A stretch of 64,000 bases of DNA, taken from NCBI GenBank assembly GCA_964494805.1, contig CAZBST010000005.1, positions 62,001-126,000 on the forward strand, written 5' to 3'. The translations under genes were made by a program, and so were the position numbers. Shown piece after piece: positions 1 to 6,810 of this stretch; position 1 is the stretch's first letter; each line of letters begins with the position of its first letter. Below the pieces are notes generated by a model. It saw only the letters and a list, made by a program, of their open reading frames with translations, had not been told where the DNA came from and ran no database searches. The stretch is from CAIYOL01 sp964494805 (GTDB taxonomy: Bacteria; Planctomycetota; Phycisphaerae; Sedimentisphaerales; Anaerobacaceae).

Positions 1-299
1 GAATAGACCGAGTTTAACTCTTCGATGGCACTATCCAGCCGATTTTGGTGCAGACACATTGCTGCCGATGCCAATCGCCCGCGTGTGCAGGAAGGATTTT
101 CAAAAAGATACAGCCTTAGCTGCTCTTGGGCGGTGTCGGTCTTTCTATTGCTCATCAGCTCAATGACTTTATCTAACCGCTGTACCTGTGAAGGTTCGTT
201 ATCGTTTTTTAGAGGTTCGGCTGCATTCAGCCAATGCCATATCAAATCGGCCGTATCGACCGTCATCCCCCTGCCGAGAATTTCCAGCAATCTACTCAT
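1..299 (-). CDS. Partial hypothetical protein, TPR-like (N-terminal part only)
   Basis: An open frame starts at the ATG complementary to 297-299 and runs off the left edge, so only the first 99 codons are present. A GAGGG sequence lies about 4 bases upstream of the start. The peptide begins MSRLLEILGRGMTVDTADL and contains helical stretches such as AQEQLRLYLFENPSC and LHQNRLDSAIEELNSVY, which resemble the paired amphipathic helices of tetratricopeptide repeats. No signal peptide is visible. The family cannot be named from this fragment; the TPR-like reading is an inference from the spacing of small and hydrophobic residues. An open frame on the opposite strand at 25-324 is its shadow. Confidence 0.6.
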   Translation of the reverse strand, partial: MSRLLEILGRGMTVDTADLIWHWLNAAEPLKNDNEPSQVQRLDKVIELMSNRKTDTAQEQLRLYLFENPSCTRGRLASAAMCLHQNRLDSAIEELNSVY

Positions 300-602
300 A
301 CACCCTCACAATCCAGTAAACTAATGTATTGTTCTCCACCGACGAATATCGACTATTGCACCACGATTGTTAATCGGTGTTTGCCTAATTTAGTTTTCTA
401 AATATCCATTTTTCGTGGTATAAATGGCGATTGTGTGTGATGTAGGGGTTGTTAGGGTTCTAATCCATGGTAGGCGGTCAGAGAGAAGAGATTTGCGGAC
501 TTTACCCCCCTGCCGTCTAAAAACAGCCCGCAAAACCTCTAAAGGCCGCAAATTCAAACCGTTCTAATATCAATTGCAGCCCCGATTGAAGCTGAGAAAT
601 TG
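300..602. other. Intergenic stretch without a recognised gene
   Basis: About 300 bases between the left-edge gene, which reads away, and the receiver gene, whose stop is at 603. It is AT-rich near 340-430 and must hold the promoter of the left-edge gene, but no convincing -35/-10 pair was found. No RNA gene or repeat shared with the rest of the window was seen. Confidence 0.5.
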
Positions 603-1085
603 TTAATCTGCTTTTAGAGCTTGTGCCTGTTTTTCTATTTCACTCAGATAAGCCAATGTGCGTTCGAGCTTGTCGGTTAGGTGCTTTAACTTCAGCATGG
701 TCTTAACCCGTGTTACAAGTTCCAGTTTATTCACAGGCTTGCTTAAAAAGTCGTCCGTGCCGGAGTCAATGCCGCGTTCAATATCGCCGAATTCATTAAG
801 TGCCGTTACCATTATCACCGGAATGTCACTAGTCTTAGGGTCGTTTTTTAACCTCTTACAAACCTCGAACCCGCTCATTTTAGGCATCATTACATCCAGT
901 AAAATCAAATCGGGTGGGCTGTTGCCTATAATCTCCAGTGCTTCCGGGCCGTCATGCGCTGGAACAGTCTCGCAGTCCATATCCTCAAGATAAGCCTGCA
1001 GCAGTTCGAGATTTTGCTGATTGTCGTCGACAACCAGCACTACCGGCGTTTTTTCTTGCTCTTTTTTTGACTTTACTGGGTTCAT
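603..1085 (-). CDS. Response regulator receiver protein
   Basis: A 160-aa single-domain response regulator. The acidic pair D20-D21 (VVDDNQQN), the phospho-acceptor D64 (ILLDVMMPKMSG), T94 (IMVTAL) and K116 (LSKPV) are all in place, so phosphotransfer chemistry should be intact. The receiver domain fills residues about 14-130. It is followed by a short helical tail (LTDKLERTLAYLSEIEKQ), likely a coiled coil, and no DNA-binding or enzymatic output domain. The sequence resembles the PleD-type receivers found with multi-domain sensor kinases. It lies 19 bases downstream of the PfpI-family gene on the same strand and is probably co-transcribed with it. No kinase is adjacent, so its partner is unknown. 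Confidence 0.9.
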   Translation of the reverse strand: MNPVKSKKEQEKTPVVLVVDDNQQNLELLQAYLEDMDCETVPAHDGPEALEIIGNSPPDLILLDVMMPKMSGFEVCKRLKNDPKTSDIPVIMVTALNEFGDIERGIDSGTDDFLSKPVNKLELVTRVKTMLKLKHLTDKLERTLAYLSEIEKQAQALKAD

Positions 1086-1104
1086 AAAAAGCTGCTCCTA
1101 TCAT

Positions 1105-1620
1105 TTACTTTTTCAAAGCTTTTAAAATTGCTGTGCAGAAGGCCGGCAAATCATCCGGTTTGCGGGATGTAATCAAATTTCCGTCCACGACACACTCGGC
1201 ATCTACATATTCAGCTCCTGCGTTTTTAATGTCGTCTTTAATCGCCATAAAGCAGGTTGCTTTCCTGCCTTTATAGATTTTCGTGCTGCACAGCAGCCAT
1301 CCGCCGTGGCAGATAGCCGCTATAACTTTGCCGGCATTGACCATATCGTTTGCGAATTTTATAACATCCGCACTTCTGCGCATAAAATCTGGAGCAAAAC
1401 CGCCCGGCACAATCATACAATCATAATCGGAGGCGTCGGCTTTGCCGGCTGCAACGTTTGAGACGCAGGGATAGCCCTCTTTTGAATGGTATTCTTTTTT
1501 TGCTTCCGCTGCGACAAAATCGACCTCGACCCCCCCTTCTCTGAGCCGATAATAAGGGTACCAGACTTCGAGAACCTGATACATTTCGTCAACCATAATA
1601 GCTATTTTCTTCGCCGTCAT
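1105..1620 (-). CDS. DJ-1/PfpI family protein
   Basis: A 171-aa protein of the DJ-1/ThiJ/PfpI class I glutamine amidotransferase-like superfamily. The nucleophile-elbow motif AAICHGGWLL places the conserved cysteine at residue 104, followed by H105 as in PfpI/YhbO-type members, and MIVPGGFAPD is the usual preceding loop. Members act as deglycases, chaperones or peptidases; which applies cannot be decided here. The length matches the single-domain family. It is the first gene of a two-gene minus-strand unit with the receiver protein, preceded by a consensus promoter at 1688-1716 and a GAAGAAGAG ribosome-binding stretch. The pairing hints at a stress-response role, which is inference. Confidence 0.88.
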   Translation of the reverse strand: MTAKKIAIMVDEMYQVLEVWYPYYRLREGGVEVDFVAAEAKKEYHSKEGYPCVSNVAAGKADASDYDCMIVPGGFAPDFMRRSADVIKFANDMVNAGKVIAAICHGGWLLCSTKIYKGRKATCFMAIKDDIKNAGAEYVDAECVVDGNLITSRKPDDLPAFCTAILKALKK

Positions 1621-1687
1621 TTTTAACTCTTCTTCCCGCTGCCTTTACTTGCGTCGGGAGACACAGGGGCCAATAACTCTACCTGCG

Positions 1688-1716
1688 ATTAAAGCATCTA
1701 AGCGATGATATGTCAA
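1688..1716 (-). promoter_or_regulatory. Sigma-70-type promoter for the PfpI/receiver unit
   Basis: On the minus strand, TTGACA (1716-1711) and TTTAAT (1693-1688) are separated by exactly 17 bases. Transcription would begin near 1681, giving a leader of about 60 bases before the start codon at 1620. Confidence 0.65.
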
Positions 1717-1864
1717 TCCTGACTATCCATTTTCTTCTTTACCAAGGCTGAGATGTGGAAGTACAATCATTGCATCCAAGAACTGGTTCACGTGTTTTTT
1801 AGTTTTAGTGTATGTTTCTTTTGTTTGTGTTAAAAAAATCAATAATATTATTCGGATACCAAGG

Positions 1865-1892
1865 TTGACAATTTTTCGTTAGCTATTATAAT
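1865..1892 (+). promoter_or_regulatory. Sigma-70-type promoter for pilT
   Basis: TTGACA at 1865-1870 and a perfect TATAAT at 1887-1892 with 16 bases between. Initiation near 1899 gives a leader of about 120 bases before the pilT start at 2021, long enough for the two hairpins at 1951-2010. Confidence 0.65.
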
Positions 1893-1950
1893 ATATTTAT
1901 ATAAGAGTTTATTTTTACAGGTCTTAGAGTAAAAATATGTCTCCCCTGCC

Positions 1951-2010
1951 GCTTTGCCCCTCGGGGGGGGCAGCCAGGGGCAAGGCAAAAGCTCTAACTC
2001 CGTAAGGAGT
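1951..2010 (+). promoter_or_regulatory. Structured pilT leader with a hairpin over the ribosome-binding site
   Basis: Two predicted stem-loops. The first pairs GCTTTGCCCCT (1951-1961) with AGGGGCAAGGC (1976-1986), 11 pairs including one G-U. The second pairs ACTCC (1997-2001) with GGAGT (2006-2010) across a GTAA loop of the GNRA type. The 3' arm of the second hairpin is the only Shine-Dalgarno-like sequence before the ATG at 2021, so folding would hide it. No known riboswitch consensus was recognised. Confidence 0.4.
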
Positions 2011-2020
2011 CCATAGGACA

Positions 2021-3166
2021 ATGGCTGCGAAACGAGACCCAAATCCTGATCTTGTGGTGGGCCCGCCGAACCATAATGAGCCGGCATTAAACAAGTTTTT
2101 CAGGGTTGCTATCAAAACTAAGGCTAGTGACCTGCACCTGAAGGTCGGCCAGCCGCCGAAATTACGCATTCAAGGACAATTGAAAGATACCACTGGTGAA
2201 ATAATGACCGAGGAGAAAATGGAACAGTTGGTCCTTGAGATACTCACTCCGGACCAGAAAGAATCTTTCCTCAAGAGCGGCATCATCGACTTCGCACATG
2301 AAATTGGCGATGAGGACCGATTCCGAGTGAATGTGTTTCGCCAGCGAAACGTAATTAGTCTTGTGGCGAGACGGGTAAATACTGAAATCCTGCCGTTTGA
2401 AGGTTTGAACCTGCCGCCGATACTGGAAAAAATAAGTGACAGTAAGCATGGGTTGGTCCTTGCAGTGGGTCCTACCGGCTGTGGCAAAACCACAACGATT
2501 GCAGCGATGATAGACTACATAAACCGCACCCGCTCCTGCCACATAGTTACAATCGAAGACCCAATCGAATATCTGATTAAGGATAAAAAAGCAATCGTAT
2601 CGCAAAGAGAAATCGGCATTGACGTAGCGAATTTTGATGAGGCCTTAAAATATCTGATGCGACAGGACCCCGATGTAATCTATATCGCCGAAATACGCGA
2701 TTCCAAAGGCGTAACAGCTGCGATGAGGGCTGCAGAAACCGGCCATCTTGTTTTTGGAACAATACACTCGTCAAGTGCCTCACACGCTGTGCAGCGACTT
2801 TTAGACCTCTTCCCTCAAAACGAAAGAGAGCTGGCGAGACAGACCTTGAGCTTGACTATTAGAGCCATCATTAGTCAGATACTGATGCCGAGCATCAAGG
2901 AAGGCGTTGGCAGAATACCTGCTGTTGAGATTCTTCTTGCAAACCCTGCTGTCAGAAAACTGATTTCCGAAGGGCGTGAGACCGATTTACCAAACGTTAT
3001 ACGCAGTTCTAAGGAAGAAGGTATGCAGGATCTTACAGATAGTCTCATTAAACTGATAATGGACGGAAGCATAGAGCCGAGGGAGGCATATAAGCACGCA
3101 CCAAATGCAGAAGAATTAAAAATGGCACTAAAGGGTATTAGGGCAGACACAACTGGTATCCTGTGA
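2021..3166 (+). CDS. pilT: Type IV pilus twitching ATPase PilT
   Basis: A 381-aa secretion-superfamily ATPase of PilT type. It has an N-terminal domain (ASDLHLKVGQPPKLRIQG, residues 35-52), Walker A GPTGCGKTT at 150-158, an Asp-box (IVTIEDPIEY, 176-185), Walker B RQDPDVIYIAEIRD at 214-227 with catalytic E224, and a His-box GHLVFGTIHS at 241-250. The C-terminal region GRETDLPNVIRSSKEEGMQ corresponds to the PilT-specific stretch just before the end. Known PilT powers pilus retraction. It is followed 51 bases later by a second, motif-degraded ATPase, and no pilin or PilC gene is in the window, so whether it drives pilus retraction or a related secretion machine is open. Confidence 0.93.
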   Translation: MAAKRDPNPDLVVGPPNHNEPALNKFFRVAIKTKASDLHLKVGQPPKLRIQGQLKDTTGEIMTEEKMEQLVLEILTPDQKESFLKSGIIDFAHEIGDEDRFRVNVFRQRNVISLVARRVNTEILPFEGLNLPPILEKISDSKHGLVLAVGPTGCGKTTTIAAMIDYINRTRSCHIVTIEDPIEYLIKDKKAIVSQREIGIDVANFDEALKYLMRQDPDVIYIAEIRDSKGVTAAMRAAETGHLVFGTIHSSSASHAVQRLLDLFPQNERELARQTLSLTIRAIISQILMPSIKEGVGRIPAVEILLANPAVRKLISEGRETDLPNVIRSSKEEGMQDLTDSLIKLIMDGSIEPREAYKHAPNAEELKMALKGIRADTTGIL

Positions 3167-3217
3167 GTTTAATCCGTCGTAGACGGATAAATGTGCAGTT
3201 TCGTAAACGGAGTTTTT

Positions 3218-4903
3218 ATGACAGGTTTATTGATGACCTCTGTTGAATACAGCGGCTATATATCTATAGTTAAATTTCTTATCTTTTTGCTTTTGTTTTT
3301 TTTATGGTTGCCGCTGCTCACCTGGGTATATCAGGACGCCAAGGCCGTCAGAACCAAAGAGGTCTTCTGGACAGCTATTGTTTTTGGTGCCGGAGCCGCA
3401 GCGGCAATAGTTTGGCTCCTTACGCCTATTTTTATTATCGGCATGTTGTTTTACCTGATTGCTGTAACAGCGACATCTATCAGTTATGTGATGCACCGCA
3501 ATGCCAGAGTTCCGGAATTTAACCGTGTTCTGACGGTAGAACACATCAAAGGTCTGTTCACCAGTAAAGAAAAAAAACTTGAAGCCCTCGAAGATTTTCT
3601 TTTTATAACGGCCAATAACAATGAAGTTCCTTTGCCCGAACCCAAAACGCCGGAATTCTTCGGCTATAAAACAGCCTATGAGATTCTCAGTGATGCTATC
3701 TGGAGAAGGGCAAGCGACGTTGTGTTTTCCCCAACCCAGCAGAACTACAACGTAACTTACTACGTTGACGGTGCAGCCTTAAAACAGCCGGATATACCTA
3801 AAGACCGCATGGAATATTTCAGTCGCTTTCTAAAAAATCTTGCTGATTTGGACCCGGAAGAGAAGCGAAAACCGCAAAGAGGTAAGTTTAGAATCCACAA
3901 GGACCAAAAGAATATCGACTGGGAAATAACCGCCGCAGGTTCAACCGCCGGTGAGCAAATCAGACTTAAACAAATGACCAAGCAGAGTGTAACAAAGCTG
4001 GCCGAGTTAAACCTGATGCCCGAACAATACGAACAACTGAATGGAATTCGCGAGGCCAAACAAGGTCTGTTTATCATAACTGGGCCTAAAAAAAGCGGTG
4101 TAACAAGCACTTTTTACGCGATGCTTAGAAATCACGACCCCTTCCTTTTCAGTATAAGTACCCTTGAAAAACAGCCTTCCGCCGAATTGCCGAATATAAC
4201 TCAAAACATCTTCGCGCTCAGCGATACTGGCACAACTACATACGCCAAAAGGCTGCAGGCGATAGTAAGAATGGAGCCGGACATCGTTGGTGTTGCTGAC
4301 TGCGCGGACGCCGAGACAGCCCAAATCGCATGTGCGGCTGCGAAGGACGGCAAAATCGTATATGTTGTACTCGATGCAGATGACGTAATACGAGCGATCG
4401 GAAAGTGGATGAAATTAGTCGGCAACAGGAATCTTGCCACTGAGACCCTTTTGGGCATAAGTAGCCAGCGTCTCCTCAGAAAGCTTTGTGAGCAGTGCAA
4501 ACAAGCGTATGAACCAAATAAAGAGCTTCTCAAAAAGTTCAATATCCCCGCGGAAAAAGCAAAGGTGCTTTATCGTGCCGGCAAAGTGCAGTATGACAAA
4601 CGCGGAAGACCTTCGACCTGCGAAAATTGTCAGGGAACAGGTTTTGTCGGAAGGATGGGCGTATTCGAAATCATAATACTAAATGACGAATTGAGAAACG
4701 TTATAAGACAGTCGAAGTCACTGGCAGAAATCAGCACGCAGTTTAGGCGGGCTAAAATGCTTTATTTGCAGGAACAGGCGCTGAGAAGGGTCGTTGCCGG
4801 AACAACCGCAATAGACGAAATGGTCAGGGTGCTTTCATCTTCTGAAAAACAAAAAACGAAAAAAACAGAACAAAAAATAAAACCTGAAAAACTTCAGACG
4901 TGA
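3218..4903 (+). CDS. GspE/PilB-like protein with degenerate ATPase motifs and N-terminal membrane anchor
   Basis: A 561-aa relative of type II/IV secretion ATPases. The start at 3218 is chosen because ACGGAG lies 5 bases upstream; an in-frame ATG at 3191 lacks a site. Unlike cytosolic GspE/PilB it starts with hydrophobic segments (residues about 14-37 and 52-88). The fold is recognisable from the zinc tetracysteine (C424, C427, C468, C471; CENCQGTGFVGRMGVFEII), but the nucleotide motifs are degraded: Walker A reads GPKKSGVTS with V295 where the invariant lysine belongs, the Walker B region is RMEPDIVGVADCAD with Asp for the catalytic Glu and Ala for Arg, and the His-box histidine is absent (KIVYVVLDADD). 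It is therefore probably a structural or regulatory pseudo-ATPase partnered with the adjacent PilT. Confidence 0.8.
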   Translation: MTGLLMTSVEYSGYISIVKFLIFLLLFFLWLPLLTWVYQDAKAVRTKEVFWTAIVFGAGAAAAIVWLLTPIFIIGMLFYLIAVTATSISYVMHRNARVPEFNRVLTVEHIKGLFTSKEKKLEALEDFLFITANNNEVPLPEPKTPEFFGYKTAYEILSDAIWRRASDVVFSPTQQNYNVTYYVDGAALKQPDIPKDRMEYFSRFLKNLADLDPEEKRKPQRGKFRIHKDQKNIDWEITAAGSTAGEQIRLKQMTKQSVTKLAELNLMPEQYEQLNGIREAKQGLFIITGPKKSGVTSTFYAMLRNHDPFLFSISTLEKQPSAELPNITQNIFALSDTGTTTYAKRLQAIVRMEPDIVGVADCADAETAQIACAAAKDGKIVYVVLDADDVIRAIGKWMKLVGNRNLATETLLGISSQRLLRKLCEQCKQAYEPNKELLKKFNIPAEKAKVLYRAGKVQYDKRGRPSTCENCQGTGFVGRMGVFEIIILNDELRNVIRQSKSLAEISTQFRRAKMLYLQEQALRRVVAGTTAIDEMVRVLSSSEKQKTKKTEQKIKPEKLQT

Positions 4904-4942
4904 TTATCTGACTCGTCGTCGATAATTTGGAGATGTTATATA

Positions 4943-6160
4943 ATGGGCAGCTTATTTGTAGTGTTAATTATTTTAGGCTGTGTCGCTTATCAGTATCTAA
5001 AAGGTACGCTGGTTAAATCATTTGTTGTGGTAATAATATCCATTTGCGCAAGTGTAGTTGCTTTTGGCTACTTCGAGCTTTTGGCGAATTTTTTAATCAG
5101 CCGCAAAATCCTTAAGCCTTGGGCACACCCGCTCTCTTTTGTGATGCTGTTCATTGTGGCTTTTGCCGTCCTGCAGGCAATCGCCGCCCAGTTGACTCGT
5201 CGACCGGTTGATTTTGGACTTCTGCCCGAGCGTATTGGACGTGTTATCTTTGGGATTTTCCTGGGCCTTATCGTATCCGGCCTTTTACTCACAGCCGTCG
5301 CAATGGCGCCTATATCACCAAAGTATCCTTACCAGCGTTTTGACCAGGCCAGCCCCGACCCAGAAAATCCCAATGGGGTATTACTGAATGCTGACGGCTT
5401 TACAGCGGGGTGGTTCAGTATCGTAAGTAGCGGCAGCTTCAGCGGAAAAAGAAGTTTTGCTGTTCTGCATCCGGCTTTCCTGGACCAGCTTTTCCTGAAT
5501 CGACACGAGGTTAATAACAATGTTTCAATTGTCACCAGCCCTGAAGTAATAGAAATACCGAATAAAGCCGTTTGGCCGGCTCCGGAAGAACTGAAAGACA
5601 CGAACGGCAACCCCGTACTGCCGAAAAGTGGTCATACTCTTACAATCATACGGATAGGGATAACCACTCGGATAAAGGACGAGTGGGGAAGATTTACACC
5701 TTCTCAATTAAGAGTGATTTGTAAGCAGGATGATGGTAGAGGCCCGCTCGCCGGAAAAGGGGAAAATATTTACCCTGTTGGATATATGAAAACGAAGAAC
5801 GAGTTGCAGATAAAAAAATTAAACGACCGTATAGAAATAGAAAAAGACGATTTCGTCAGCAGAGTAAAGGAAGTTGACTTTGCTTTTTATGTTCCCAATG
5901 GTTTTAAGCCCGTCTTGGTCGAGTTCAAGCAAAACTATATTGGCCAGTTGCCGCCGCCTGTGTCGGCTGAACAGGCTCCGCCGATAGTGCCTTTTGTCAG
6001 GCAGCCGGAACCTGCCGCACCTGTCAACGCGTCTGAAACGCCCGTAGAGCGGCCCAGCTCCCCTACCCCACCTAATGAGCCCGAAACTTCCTCTCGAAGA
6101 CCCGGCCTGAGCAACGTCGGAAAGTCAATAATAGGTGGCCAGCTCGACGAAGACCAATAG
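4943..6160 (+). CDS. CvpA-like membrane protein with large periplasmic domain
   Basis: A 405-aa protein with four predicted membrane segments in the first about 125 residues (SLFVVLIILGCVAYQYL, FVVVIISICASVVAFGYF, LSFVMLFIVAFAVLQAIAA and IFGIFLGLIVSGLLLTAVAM), arranged as in CvpA/colicin V production family proteins. A soluble region of about 210 residues follows and then a Pro/Ala/Glu-rich C-terminal tail (VSAEQAPPIVPFVRQPEPA). A GGAG lies about 10 bases before the ATG. It is 39 bases downstream of the secretion ATPase-like gene, so the three genes from pilT are probably one operon. The CvpA assignment is moderate; the soluble domain is not recognised. Confidence 0.6.
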   Translation: MGSLFVVLIILGCVAYQYLKGTLVKSFVVVIISICASVVAFGYFELLANFLISRKILKPWAHPLSFVMLFIVAFAVLQAIAAQLTRRPVDFGLLPERIGRVIFGIFLGLIVSGLLLTAVAMAPISPKYPYQRFDQASPDPENPNGVLLNADGFTAGWFSIVSSGSFSGKRSFAVLHPAFLDQLFLNRHEVNNNVSIVTSPEVIEIPNKAVWPAPEELKDTNGNPVLPKSGHTLTIIRIGITTRIKDEWGRFTPSQLRVICKQDDGRGPLAGKGENIYPVGYMKTKNELQIKKLNDRIEIEKDDFVSRVKEVDFAFYVPNGFKPVLVEFKQNYIGQLPPPVSAEQAPPIVPFVRQPEPAAPVNASETPVERPSSPTPPNEPETSSRRPGLSNVGKSIIGGQLDEDQ

Positions 6161-6252
6161 AGCAGCATTGGTATTCTGCAGACTTCGGGGTAAAAATAAT
6201 GTGTAGCTGTATGCTCTGCTGTTTTAAGGATTGTGTACTACCGCAACCCTCC

Positions 6253-6402
6253 TCAGGAGCAAACGACTAATTCTTCCAGATTCAATTCCATCAGGTGTTC
6301 GAGATACCTGTGCAAATCTTCTTCGGAAAAACTGGCGAGGAATTCCGGCCTGGCGCTTTTGTTGATTTCACAAATGCGATCTATCAATTCCCTTTTATTC
6401 AT
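6253..6402 (-). CDS. Small uncharacterised protein (49 aa)
   Basis: A short open frame from the ATG complementary to 6400-6402 to a TGA at 6253. It encodes 49 residues starting MNKRELIDRICEINKSARPE and ending ELNLEELVVCS. A GAAGGA sequence sits about 8-9 bases upstream, which is good support for translation. The peptide is strongly amphipathic-helical and acidic at its centre (FSEEDLHRYLEHLMEL), with no signal sequence or cysteine pair, so it is probably a soluble helical adaptor or DNA/protein-binding peptide. It lies alone on the minus strand between the CvpA-like gene and EF-G2. The function is unknown. Confidence 0.6.
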   Translation of the reverse strand: MNKRELIDRICEINKSARPEFLASFSEEDLHRYLEHLMELNLEELVVCS

Positions 6403-6810
6403 ACACGTACATCCTTCTTAAAATCACTCCCCCTCGGCTTACCGCAATATCGGCCAAGAGGTTTCTTTTCCTTTAGCCTGCTGGCCGCCCTGCCGACCAA
6501 CGCCCTATAACCTGAGCCACTATATAACTGTGCTGTTTTTCTTTAGGCCACAACATATAGCTCAATCGGACGAGTTGTTTCTATCACGTCTTTCAATGTC
6601 CAATAAAATCACCTTCGCCGGTAGCTTTCTGAATCCAAAAAAATTTACTAATTCTCTCTTTTTTACGCTTTTTGTTTGGAGTTGAGCTTTACCTCTACTT
6701 TGCCGAGCGTCTGCGAATATCAAAAAATCACTTGCCCTTTATGTCCTGGTTGTTGTATTATTACTTGTTTTAACGAAAACTTGAAAATTGGGTCTTTTGG
6801 AGGTTTGAAG
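6403..6810. other. Intergenic region between the 49-aa gene and EF-G2
   Basis: About 400 bases that must contain divergent promoters for the 49-aa gene and EF-G2. A weak TTGCCC-18-TATTAT pair lies just upstream of the EF-G2 start, at about 6733-6762. In-frame upstream codons from 6676 remain open, but they lack a ribosome-binding site. No repeat or RNA gene was recognised. Confidence 0.4.

Noticed and set aside
25..324. A 99-codon plus-strand open frame at the left edge
   Set aside because: The opposite frame (1-299, minus) has a ribosome-binding site and a TPR-like sequence and continues off the window.
1899..2020. Cyclic di-GMP riboswitch before pilT
   Set aside because: Such riboswitches often precede motility genes and the leader is structured with a GNRA loop, but the conserved residues of class I and II aptamers could not be matched.
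6676..6810. 45-codon N-terminal extension of EF-G2
   Set aside because: The upstream start at 6676 has no ribosome-binding site and the extension is not part of the family, whereas GTG 6811 follows GGAGG.
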